A stretch of 53,109 bases of DNA from an uncultured Bacilli bacterium. Lineage in GTDB: Bacteria > Bacillota_I > Bacilli_A > RF39 > UBA660. How positions within the stretch are numbered: the stretch's first letter is position 1; the number at the start of each line of letters is the position of its first letter. The stretch lies in contig CALVYD010000010.1 in NCBI GenBank assembly GCA_944371995.1, positions 1 through 53,109 on the forward strand, given 5' to 3'. Position numbers and translations under genes: made by a program. The notes under the pieces were generated by a model. It was not told the DNA's origin. It saw only the letters and a list, made by a program, of their open reading frames with translations, and made no database searches. This document shows, piece by piece, positions 35,693 to 42,936 of this stretch.

Positions 35693-36629
35693 ATGGAAGG
35701 ATTAACTCTTGTCCAATGGATAGTAGGTTTGATGTTAAATTATTTAATAATTTTAACTCTTCTACACTAGTATTATTATCTTTGGCAATAGACCATAAAC
35801 TGTCTCCTTTTTTTACAATATATGTTTTCTTTGACTCCTTTTTAGGAATTTTTAATTTGTCTCCTATTTGTAAGTTTACTGTTTCTAGATTGTTAATTTC
35901 TATTAAGTCATCTACTGGTACATCGTATTTTTGGGAAATTAACCATAAGCTATCACCTTTTACTACTGTATAGATTTCGTAGTCTTCTTCTCCTGTTATT
36001 TCTTGAGCTGGTACCTTTAATTGTTGTCCAATATATAAGTTATTACTTGTTATATTATTTAGTCTTTTTAATTCGTCTACTGTTATATTATATTTTCTAG
36101 CAATCCCGTATAAAGTATCACCTTTTTTTACTGTATAAGTTTCATAGGTCGGTGTGATTGCTGTTACAGGGATAAATAATACTTGTCCTATCTGAAGTAA
36201 GTCTGAAGTTAGGTTATTTAATCTTTTTAACTCTGCTACTGTTGTATTAAACTCGCTTGCTATTTTTGATAAGGTATCGCCTTTTACTACTGTATATATA
36301 TTATTTTCGGTACTCATACCTGGTGGAATATAAGTATATCCTCCATAATCAGCGATTGCTTTTACTACACCTTCTACATAATCCGTTAAATTGTTCTGTA
36401 ATTTTTGCTGGTCTGCAGTATTATCAATAAAACCATATTCTACTAATAGTGATTGCATTGGTGTTGTTTCTCTAATAATATAATAATAATCTTTACTAGG
36501 GTCTTCTGGTAATCTTCTTTGATAAATTTTTCTCATCTTTTGACCTGCATCACCGATATTTTCTAAGGCCATACTAGCCAGGGTATCATCATTACGAAGA
36601 GCATAGATAATTTCGGCACCTTCTCCTCC
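35691..36629 (-). pseudogene. C-terminal part of N-acetylmuramoyl-L-alanine amidase with four LysM domains, split by the island
   Basis: This is the distal 312 codons of a cell-wall amidase. It begins at the island core (36627-36629) with [15 protein letters not shown] and contains the last catalytic-domain Glu ([10 protein letters not shown]). Four LysM repeats follow, opening at [39 protein letters not shown] and [13 protein letters not shown]. No ribosome site exists in front, and the ATG at 36572 is internal. The N-terminal third lies at 51306-51578. Joined at the shared GGA, the two parts give one frame of 402 aa. In the present state each half lacks zinc ligands or the catalytic Glu. 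Confidence 0.9.
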
Positions 36630-36656
36630 ACAAGATTAGCTCGTTCATCGTATACT
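36618..36656. other. attL of the serine-recombinase island
   Basis: The boundary between amidase sequence (left) and island (right) has core TCC (36627-36629; GGA on the gene strand) and an arm TTAGCTC at 36636-36642. The inverse arm GAGCTAA is at 51294-51300 beside the other core. The circularised element would therefore carry an inverted-repeat attP around GGA, as large serine recombinases require. Confidence 0.8.
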
Positions 36657-36896
36657 ACCAGTTGTTACATTATTAAATACCCTTTGAATAACATCAATAC
36701 CTACTATTTTTATTATAATATCTTGATATTCTCTCGCTTCTTCTGGAGTTAATTTTGTTGTTGACTCTAAAAAATTAACTGAAGATTCCACTGCTTTATA
36801 TACCTTTTTATCTTTTTCATTTAGATGTGATTCTAAGTATATTTTTAATCCATCAATAAGAATTTTATTCATATTCTCATTATATTCTCGATTCAT
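36645..36896 (-). CDS. hypothetical small protein at the island edge
   Basis: An 83-aa protein with ATG 36896 behind AAGGAG. It is charged and helical, with no membrane segment. Its last codons (TTGSIR, stop) overlap the att arm. Family unknown. It belongs to the older left part of the island, beside the recombinase-NUDIX scar. Confidence 0.6.
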   Translation of the reverse strand: MNREYNENMNKILIDGLKIYLESHLNEKDKKVYKAVESSVNFLESTTKLTPEEAREYQDIIIKIVGIDVIQRVFNNVTTGSIR

Positions 36897-36994
36897 AGTA
36901 CTTCTCCTTTCCTTTGATTAAATTCATTATAAACCCAAAAGTCGAAAATACCAAATTAGCTATATAAAAAAATCACTAAATTAATAGTGATAAA

Positions 36995-37213
36995 TCAGTT
37001 TTTACATTGACTTTTTTCTTTTCTGCCATAAGAGTTACTAGCCAAGTTTAAATTTTGATATTTAAATGTGCAATCTGGCATCAACCATATTTATATTTAA
37101 TCGTTATAATTCTATTTTTATCTATCACTATTTTATCTACTAATGTATGTATTAATTCTTTTCTAGGTCTATTTAAATCCAATAGTTTTTTATTTTTTAG
37201 TATAATTAGGTAA
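36995..37213 (-). pseudogene. 3' fragment of a serine recombinase gene
   Basis: It closely resembles the 3' end of the intact recombinase at 40110-41777, from the ELPDYTKK region to the stop. The long stretch encoding the basic strand before YKYG is nearly identical in DNA. One base is missing after the YKYG codons compared with the intact copy, so the frame is also shifted. It is the remnant of a second, older recombinase gene. A 6-bp hairpin (TCACTA/TAGTGA, 36972-36989) follows it. Confidence 0.85.
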
Positions 37214-37405
37214 TTCTTTAAATTTAATTATTATTTCAAATTTTTCTTTTAGTTCTCTTTCAATAGCGTGCATTTCATTTTTATTTTGTTCAACTTTTCT
37301 ACTATTAAACAACCACTTTCCAAACATATTAAAATCGCCAGTAGTATGTTTTTCTATTAAATATTTATTATTTACTTTTATAAGAGCAGTAACAACTTTT
37401 ATCAT
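37206..37405 (-). pseudogene. 5' fragment of a NUDIX hydrolase gene fused to recombinase sequence
   Basis: The first about 60 codons match the island NUDIX gene at 46059-46445 (MIKVVTALIK, then GKW and NEMHAIERELKE). The sequence then switches into recombinase codons (ELPNYTKK). The NUDIX box is damaged: GG is replaced by SR, and the REx2EE ends in EK. The join occurs at AAAGAATT, which both parent genes contain. It is a fused deletion product and not a functional enzyme. Confidence 0.85.
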
Positions 37406-37462
37406 TTGTTTTTACCTAATACTATTTTACTATAAAAAATTTGCTATTTTTAGTTTTAATAA

Positions 37463-37492
37463 AAAAATGACTAGAAATAATCTAACCATTTT
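37463..37492 (-). terminator. terminator of the Panacea/toxSAS operon
   Basis: On the minus strand AAATGGTTAGA and TCTAGTCATTT pair with two G-U-type positions and are followed by a T run. Confidence 0.6.
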
Positions 37493-38244
37493 TAAACTTC
37501 CTCAAACTTATGATATTTTATAATTATAGAATCATCTATTTTTTGGTACATTTCTTTTGCAGCACCAGAAATTGACCAAGGCGATTTTTCTCTATGTGTT
37601 AAACCAACTAAAGTAATTGCTTCAAATGCAGAATATTTTTCTAATGTCTTATCAATACTTATTATCTTATCTAAACCATCTGTTGATGATAAAATTCTAC
37701 TTCTTATTGGCATTTTCTTCTTTTCTTCATCATATAATTCTTTATCATCTTCTACTTCAAGACAACTATATCCACTTTTCTTATATTTTTGATATACAGT
37801 ATCAACAACAGGACCTAACCTATATGCATAAATTGTATCATCAAATAGCTTTTTTCCACTTTTACATATATAATCTGCATAACACATATATACTAATTTT
37901 TGTAATTTCAAATGAGTGCAAGGTACTTTTGTCAAAATATATTTTGCAATATCAATACCTTTTAATATTGAATCTTTTAAAATTAAATCTACAAACTCTT
38001 CTTTTGTTGATATTAGCTTTGCATCTTTAAAAAATTTATCCGTGGCTGCAACCTCATCCCAACCTTTTTTTTCAGTATGAATAAAATGAGTAGATATAGG
38101 TGCATCCTTTCCACATTTCTTATATATATAGTCAATATCTTTTTGTATAACATCCATTTGAAGTATATCTTCATCACAATAGTCTAATGCTATTCTTTTC
38201 CCTATAGAATATGCACTTGACATTACAATTAAATGCTTTATCAT
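37492..38244 (-). CDS. Panacea (SocA-like, DUF4065) antitoxin
   Basis: A 250-aa protein. ATG 38244 has an excellent AAAGGAGGTG six bases upstream; the longer start at 38280 would overlap the toxin gene. An N-terminal extension of about 95 residues is unfamiliar. The Panacea domain follows (about 100-240) with CTHLKLQKLVYMCYADY, YAYRLGPVVDTVYQKY and THREKSPWSI. Panacea domains are known as promiscuous antitoxins (PanAT systems) that neutralise diverse toxins, including toxSAS alarmone synthetases, by direct binding. Its gene starts 14 nt after a RelA/SpoT-domain gene, so a toxin-antitoxin pair is the natural reading. Confidence 0.82.
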   Translation of the reverse strand: MIKHLIVMSSAYSIGKRIALDYCDEDILQMDVIQKDIDYIYKKCGKDAPISTHFIHTEKKGWDEVAATDKFFKDAKLISTKEEFVDLILKDSILKGIDIAKYILTKVPCTHLKLQKLVYMCYADYICKSGKKLFDDTIYAYRLGPVVDTVYQKYKKSGYSCLEVEDDKELYDEEKKKMPIRSRILSSTDGLDKIISIDKTLEKYSAFEAITLVGLTHREKSPWSISGAAKEMYQKIDDSIIIKYHKFEEV

Positions 38245-38258
38245 GATGTACACCTCCT

Positions 38259-38858
38259 TTAAATATTTTCTTTTTCCCATTTAGTATAATCTTGTTTATA
38301 TTTGGCATGAGAATCTAAATTTATTTTTTCTTGATTTTTATTCCAAATTTGCAATTCCCATTGAAATTTATAATTATCATCATTTCCAAAATAAACATGA
38401 ACTGCATAATATTTTCCTCTTGCCGATTCAATACATTTTAATTGAGGAAATTCTTTATCAATAAATTTTTTGATTTCAGAATAAGATAATGGCATATCCA
38501 ATATAATTCTCAATCCAAATATATCATTCAAGCATTTTTTTAATGGTATTTTACCATGTTCATGATTATTCACATAATTTTGGATTTTATATTGTATAGA
38601 GTTATATGCTTTAACTCTAGTATTAATAACACTTTTTAATTTTAACTTTTGAATTATGTCCAATACTTCTGAAATATTATCATTAATGAACTTTCTATAA
38701 TTTAAAATATAAAGTAAGAGCGATTCATCTTTATATACATCTTCAACTCTTTTTTTCTTCATATTTAATGGCATATAATTTTCAGAAATTTGCCAATATT
38801 TATTAATCGAATCAAAATTAAATTGAATAGCTCTAATTAAACTATATAAATCATCCAT
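38259..38858 (-). CDS. toxSAS-like small (p)ppGpp-synthetase-domain toxin
   Basis: A 199-aa RelA/SpoT synthetase domain without hydrolase, TGS or ACT domains. Motifs include RVKAYNSIQYKI (the R-x-K-x3-S-I-x2-K block), LNDIFGLRIIL (D-x2-G-x-R-I) and WELQIW in place of E-I-Q-I-R-T. Toxic small alarmone synthetases make (pp)pApp or pyrophosphorylate tRNA and so stop growth. Pairing with a Panacea gene is a known arrangement. The start is uncertain: ATG 38858 overlaps a 12-codon leader ORF that has the stronger ribosome site. Confidence 0.75.
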   Translation of the reverse strand: MDDLYSLIRAIQFNFDSINKYWQISENYMPLNMKKKRVEDVYKDESLLLYILNYRKFINDNISEVLDIIQKLKLKSVINTRVKAYNSIQYKIQNYVNNHEHGKIPLKKCLNDIFGLRIILDMPLSYSEIKKFIDKEFPQLKCIESARGKYYAVHVYFGNDDNYKFQWELQIWNKNQEKINLDSHAKYKQDYTKWEKENI

Positions 38859-38889
38859 TATTATTCCCGTTTTCACTATTATTACCCAT
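38851..38889 (-). CDS. 12-codon leader ORF overlapping the toxSAS start
   Basis: ATG 38889 has AGGGGTG five bases upstream and encodes MGNNSENGNNNG. Its TGA (38853-38851) overlaps the first codons of the toxin (ATGGATGA). It could couple and limit toxin translation. Alternatively it could be the true toxin N-terminus detached by a one-base frameshift. Confidence 0.4.
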   Translation of the reverse strand: MGNNSENGNNNG

Positions 38890-38913
38890 AAAATCACCCC
38901 TATTGTTATTAAC

Positions 38914-38943
38914 ATTATATCATAATTTATATTTATAATACAA
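38914..38943 (-). promoter_or_regulatory. promoter of the toxSAS-Panacea operon
   Basis: Minus-strand -35 TTGTAT (38943-38938), 18-bp spacer, -10 TATAAT (38919-38914). The start would be near 38907, just before the leader ribosome site. The next 250 bp to 39199 is AT-rich with no gene or clear repeat. Confidence 0.5.
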
Positions 38944-39199
38944 CAAATGTGTAAATGTTAGTTATTATATCACTATTTTTTATTTTTTCAAGTAAATTAT
39001 ATTGTTATACTTATATATATGCAAATAATAATAAAATGAAAATACAATACAAACTTGAATTTACTAACAAATGATAAATTACAATAAATTTAAGAAAGTT
39101 TATTCACTTAACAAATATGCTGTATGCTATTATTCTTTTTTTATTAATTATACTTATATAAGACTAAAATCCATATTTGAAATTTAATTAATTTTATAG

Positions 39200-39238
39200 A
39201 CCTTCGCTATCACATAATTAGCTCGTTCATTGTATACT
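39200..39238. other. second att-like site inside the island
   Basis: It aligns without gaps to the attL at 36618-36656, with 32 of 39 positions identical. The identity includes the 14-base block ATTAGCTCGTTCAT and the outer ACCTTC that in attL belongs to the amidase side. It abuts the 3' end of the membrane protein gene (39242). It probably marks the left end of the younger element within an older one. Confidence 0.6.
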
Positions 39239-39241
39239 GAT

Positions 39242-40033
39242 TTATTCTTTTATTTCTACTTTGTTAAATTTTGTTAATTGACTTTTAATATTATTATTCT
39301 CTATTTTTTCTTGGCTTCCTTTATAAATTGTAAGTTGATTATCATTAATCTCACAATCTAATGCTATATAATAATTATTTGTAGAATATACAATCACTTT
39401 ATTATCATTAATTATTCTGTATTGTTTTTGATATGCTAGATTTATATAAATTCTAGTAGAATCAATAATTATTAAAAAAATTAATATAAATGGTAATACT
39501 TTGAAATAATTAATTAAATCTCTCTTTAATTGTTCTCTTGTGCTTTCTTTTTCTTTTTTGAAAAATATTAACGACATTATAAATTCCAAAATTATTATAA
39601 TTAGTATTGAAACAATAATAGATATTAAATTTTGTTGTCCTGGGGTAGTAATAGTTATATAAAGGTTTAAAAGTAGAATCAATAAAACATTTATTAAATT
39701 TTCCCATTTAAACAGTTCTCTTTTCTTAATATTTTCCTTAATTTGTTTAAAACAATAAAAAACAGAAAAGAACGCTAATATAAAAATTATTGACACACAC
39801 AACTCATAAACAAAGTTTTTATCAGCATAATTATATAGATTATGATCTATACCAAAATATGAAAAATATACTTGACCAGTTATAAATTCAATAAATTTTA
39901 GTATATTTGATACGATTACACCAAGAAAAGTTAAAACGGCTATAACCCAGCCATAATTTTCTCGAATAATTTTAGTTAAAGATTTCTCTGTATCTTTTAC
40001 TTCTTTTGTTTCTTTTGCAGATGAACGTTTCAT
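39242..40033 (-). CDS. hypothetical four-TM membrane protein
   Basis: A 263-aa protein with ATG 40033 behind GGAAGTGG. A charged cytoplasmic start (about 25 residues) precedes hydrophobic spans at about 33-53, 75-95, 110-155 (two) and 183-200. A C-terminal soluble domain of about 60 residues follows (YYIALDCEINDNQLTIYKG). No family recognised. It is the last gene before the att-like site and next to the recombinase. The membrane location and island context make an effector or immunity role possible, but nothing in the sequence proves it. Confidence 0.65.
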   Translation of the reverse strand: MKRSSAKETKEVKDTEKSLTKIIRENYGWVIAVLTFLGVIVSNILKFIEFITGQVYFSYFGIDHNLYNYADKNFVYELCVSIIFILAFFSVFYCFKQIKENIKKRELFKWENLINVLLILLLNLYITITTPGQQNLISIIVSILIIIILEFIMSLIFFKKEKESTREQLKRDLINYFKVLPFILIFLIIIDSTRIYINLAYQKQYRIINDNKVIVYSTNNYYIALDCEINDNQLTIYKGSQEKIENNNIKSQLTKFNKVEIKE

Positions 40034-40081
40034 TTAACCACTTCCTTGGCCATATATTATATACTTTTACAAATTAAAAAT

Positions 40082-40112
40082 AAAGTCTCATAGATTAAAT
40101 AGTGAGACTTTA
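40082..40112 (-). terminator. terminator of the serine recombinase gene
   Basis: AAAGTCTCA / TGAGACTTT (9 bp) is followed on the minus strand by ATTTTTAATT. It touches the recombinase stop. Confidence 0.75.
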
Positions 40113-41777
40113 TTTACTATATTGATTCTTACCTTTTCTCCCATATGGGTTACGAACTAAATTTAGATTCTGATATTCAAACGTGCAATCTGGTATCACA
40201 CCATATTTATATTTAATCGTTATAATTCTATTTTTATCTATCACTATTTTATCTACTAATGTATGTATTAATTCTTTTTTAGGCTTATTTAAATCTAGAA
40301 GCTTTTTTATTTTTTTAGTATAATCAGGTAATTCTTTTAATTTATTTTTTATTTCATATTTCTTTATTTTATCATTATTAATACTTTCATTAATTTTGTG
40401 TAATTGTTCTTCAAATGGTTTTGCTAATTCCATATAAGTATCAGCATTAATAATGCCATTATATTTATCTTCATATAATGAAGTTAATCTACTTGTTATC
40501 TGTTCTTTTTCGCTAATTAAAGAATTTATGTTTTTATTTATATCTTTAGTTTGCCTTTGTACTTCACTAGCAACTTTTTTATTTAGTTCTTCTATATTTA
40601 AATTTTCAATTTTTATCTTTATATTTGATTTTATTTTTTCTACTATTTGATCTTCTAAATAATTATAAGGAAAAAAGTGTGGTTCACATCTTTTCCTTAA
40701 TGGATCTCTAGAGTATCTATTGCAATTAACACTCCAGTAATCTAAATTTTTTCTATATAAAACACTTAATCTGTTACCACACTCTTTACAAAATAGAAGT
40801 CCTTCTAAATCCCTAATTATTCTTCTGTTTTTTGGTCTAACATCTTTTTTATTTTGTTTTATTAGACTAGAAATGTATTCAAATGTTTCTTTATCAACTA
40901 ATGGTTCATGAGTATTTTCTACTATCATCCACATACTTTGATCTAGTGTTATTTTTTTCTTAGATTTATAATTAACTTTAGTTTGAGTATGTTGAACCAT
41001 ATCTCCAGTATATATTCTATTACTTAATATCTTTTTTACAGAAGAAATGTTCCATGTATCTCTTACTATTAGTCTAGTAGAATAATTTGTTTTTTTATAT
41101 CCACTAGGCGTTGGATATCCTTTTTCGTTTAACATAGTAACTATTCTCGATGGTCCAATACCATTTTTTCTCCATTCAAATATTTGTTTAACAATAGGAG
41201 CAGTTTCTGGGTTTGGTATTAAATGGCCCTTATCTTCAGGATCCCTCATATATCCAAAACATGGTAAACTACCTACAAATTTTCCACTTTTTCTTTTTTC
41301 ATTTAATACATTTCTAATTTTAATAGAATTTTGTTTACTATAGTAATCATTACATGCAATTATAAATGTTGAAGAATCATTACTAGCTTGATTTTTAAAA
41401 CTATCGTATGATTCCAATATAGATATAAACCTTACGTTCTTTTCAGGAAAATATGTTTCCATATAATACCCTGTCTTAATATGATCTCTACCTAATCTTG
41501 ATAAATCTTTTACTATTACACAATTAATCTTTTTTTCTTCTATATCTTCAATTAATTTTTGAAAACCAGGTCTTTCAAAATCAGTGCCAGAATATCCATC
41601 ATCAACATATTCTCCTATTAAATTAAAATTATTATTTTTAACATAATTAGTTAATAATTCTCTTTGATTAATTACACTTTCACTATCAGATTCATATTTT
41701 TTATCTTTATCTTTATCTTCTTGAGATAATCTTATATAGATTCCTACATTGAAATCTATTCCCGATTTATTATTCAC
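40110..41777 (-). CDS. large serine recombinase of the island
   Basis: A 555-aa protein starting at GTG 41777 behind AAGGAGG. The N-terminal resolvase domain (about 10-155) has the nucleophile Ser in VGIYIRLSQED (S18), GYSGTDFERPGFQ and VKDLSRLGRD. A recombinase domain (about 175-290) precedes a zinc ribbon (FCKECGNRL...NCNRYSRDPLRKRCEPH). A long coiled-coil (about 395-475) and a basic C-terminal segment end the protein. This is the Tn4451/TndX and phage-integrase type that inserts between short cores. It is the likely agent of insertion into, and excision from, the amidase gene. Confidence 0.93.
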   Translation of the reverse strand: MNNKSGIDFNVGIYIRLSQEDKDKDKKYESDSESVINQRELLTNYVKNNNFNLIGEYVDDGYSGTDFERPGFQKLIEDIEEKKINCVIVKDLSRLGRDHIKTGYYMETYFPEKNVRFISILESYDSFKNQASNDSSTFIIACNDYYSKQNSIKIRNVLNEKRKSGKFVGSLPCFGYMRDPEDKGHLIPNPETAPIVKQIFEWRKNGIGPSRIVTMLNEKGYPTPSGYKKTNYSTRLIVRDTWNISSVKKILSNRIYTGDMVQHTQTKVNYKSKKKITLDQSMWMIVENTHEPLVDKETFEYISSLIKQNKKDVRPKNRRIIRDLEGLLFCKECGNRLSVLYRKNLDYWSVNCNRYSRDPLRKRCEPHFFPYNYLEDQIVEKIKSNIKIKIENLNIEELNKKVASEVQRQTKDINKNINSLISEKEQITSRLTSLYEDKYNGIINADTYMELAKPFEEQLHKINESINNDKIKKYEIKNKLKELPDYTKKIKKLLDLNKPKKELIHTLVDKIVIDKNRIITIKYKYGVIPDCTFEYQNLNLVRNPYGRKGKNQYSK

Positions 41778-41798
41778 TTTTACCTCCTTCTTTTAATC

Positions 41799-41810
41799 GG
41801 GTATTAAGAC
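41799..41810 (+). repeat. 12-bp motif shared with the island right end
   Basis: GGGTATTAAGAC lies just upstream of the recombinase start and occurs in inverted orientation at 51261-51272, close to attR. It may be a binding site for the recombinase, a directionality factor or a repressor. It could also be chance. Confidence 0.4.
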
Positions 41811-41846
41811 TCATCCATGATAGCATCATAAAATTAAATATGCAAA

Positions 41847-41951
41847 TCATTGATTAGATAATTCTCCTTTTGTTTCTTTTATTATCTCTTCAATAAGATA
41901 TTTTAAAATAAGATCTTTAAATGAAATATTATTCAAATAGGCTCCTTCCAT
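41847..41951 (-). CDS. small ORF (34 aa) upstream of the recombinase
   Basis: ATG 41951 has TAGGTGG seven bases upstream. The product MEGAYLNNISFKDLILKYL followed by IEEIIKETKGE is helical and acidic. It sits where serine-recombinase elements often carry small accessory genes, with the HTH gene next upstream. Too short for family assignment. Confidence 0.5.
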   Translation of the reverse strand: MEGAYLNNISFKDLILKYLIEEIIKETKGELSNQ

Positions 41952-42009
41952 ATTTAAACCACCTATTTAAATTTATGTTTAAATTAGTCATTATTGATAT
42001 TTTTTTCAT
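41929..42009 (-). CDS. small ORF (26 aa) overlapping the 34-aa ORF
   Basis: ATG 42009 has AAGGAGTGG eight bases upstream. It encodes MKKISIMTNLNINLNRWFKY and six further residues, and overlaps the next small ORF by 23 bp in another frame. It may be a leader peptide coupling translation of the 34-aa ORF. Confidence 0.4.
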   Translation of the reverse strand: MKKISIMTNLNINLNRWFKYGRSLFE

Positions 42010-42206
42010 ACTTATATCCACTCCTTTCCTTAATTAATTTTGATTAAGTATGTTAATATTTAAAACTTATTTAAATATTTTAAATTTATATAATTAAATT
42101 TTTTATATTATATTTATTATATTATTGTAGACACAGAGTACCATTGAAAAAGAAAAATATGTACATTGAATTAAATAACATTGTCTAAAAGTTATAACAT
42201 TTTTGA

Positions 42207-42470
42207 CTATTTAATAATATATATTTTTCTTTGAAATTTATGTTTAAACTCCATTTTAATATAACCTACGTCAGATAATTCTTTTAATAATCTTGAAATA
42301 GTTCTATTACTTGTATTTAACTTTTCAGCTAAATAATCATTTCCAGCAAAACAATATCCTTCTTGTTGTACTAGTATTATTAATAAGCTAAATAAAACTT
42401 TAGAACTAGGTTTAAGATTTTTATCTGTTATTACTGCTAATGGCACTTTTATATATTGTTCATAATCCAT
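42207..42470 (-). CDS. helix-turn-helix DNA-binding protein
   Basis: An 87-aa protein with ATG 42470 behind AAAGGAGG. The N-terminus YIKVPLAVITDKNLKPSSKVLF and the later AGNDYLAEKLNTSNRTISRLLKELSDVGYI make up a winged helix-turn-helix like those of phage replication or DnaD-like helix-turn-helix proteins. It lies in the control region of the island, upstream of the small ORFs and the recombinase. It may control excision or replication genes. Confidence 0.75.
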   Translation of the reverse strand: MDYEQYIKVPLAVITDKNLKPSSKVLFSLLIILVQQEGYCFAGNDYLAEKLNTSNRTISRLLKELSDVGYIKMEFKHKFQRKIYIIK

Positions 42471-42543
42471 TTATAATACCTCCTTTCTAACTAGGATGAC
42501 TTTTCCTTCAAAATATCAAATTATAAATTAGGAGCATAAGAAG

Positions 42544-42598
42544 ATGGCACCATAAACTAAAAAATTCCTTATAGACTAAGGAAATTTAATGGTGCCAT
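42544..42598. other. long hairpin in the island intergenic region
   Basis: The perfect outer stem ATGGCACCAT / ATGGTGCCAT (10 bp) encloses an inner stem AAATTCCTTA / TAAGGAAATTT with one bulge and a 5-nt loop. It is 74 nt upstream of the HTH gene and could act in its 5' leader or as a small RNA. Confidence 0.6.
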
Positions 42599-42698
42599 TC
42601 TTATTTCGTACTTACGAAATTAATCCTACTATATAGGTTGATATTAAGGATCATCAATAGTTTTATTCTTATTTCATAAGATAATAAATATCTTATAT

Positions 42699-42740
42699 AC
42701 CATCCTACTTTTGAAAAACACAAAAAAATGATAGGATGGT
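42699..42740. other. 9-bp inverted repeat
   Basis: ACCATCCTA (42699-42707) and TAGGATGGT (42732-42740) are perfect inverted copies with a 24-nt loop. This is the second hairpin in the 460-bp gap 42475-42936, which contains no gene I can support. Confidence 0.55.
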
Positions 42741-42765
42741 AGACTTTGTTATCAAAATTTGTGCA

Positions 42766-42794
42766 CAAAAAAATCTCAGTTATTAAACTGAGAT
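42766..42794 (-). terminator. terminator of the NUDIX-helicase operon
   Basis: On the minus strand ATCTCAGTT TAAT AACTGAGAT (9-bp perfect stem) is followed by six T. It lies 143 nt past the helicase stop. Confidence 0.8.
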
Positions 42795-42936
42795 ATAGAT
42801 AACAAAAAAAATGAAATAATATAGACACAGTTCTCACCAGCTAATTATTTCATTTTACTATATTTTACCACTTGACCAATAGAAGTCAATGACTAAGCGA
42901 TGCAAAAAAATGCTTTTTTGTGCCAATTCATGCTAT

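Noticed and set aside
36569..36572. An independent LysM protein starting at the ATG near 36572.
   Set aside because: The amidase reading frame extends upstream to the island core and has no ribosome site at this ATG. It is the distal half of the split amidase.
37617..38030. A long plus-strand ORF (137 codons) opposite the Panacea gene.
   Set aside because: It has no ribosome site, its composition (Leu, Tyr, Ile, His) is that of a reverse-strand shadow, and the opposite strand codes a recognised domain.
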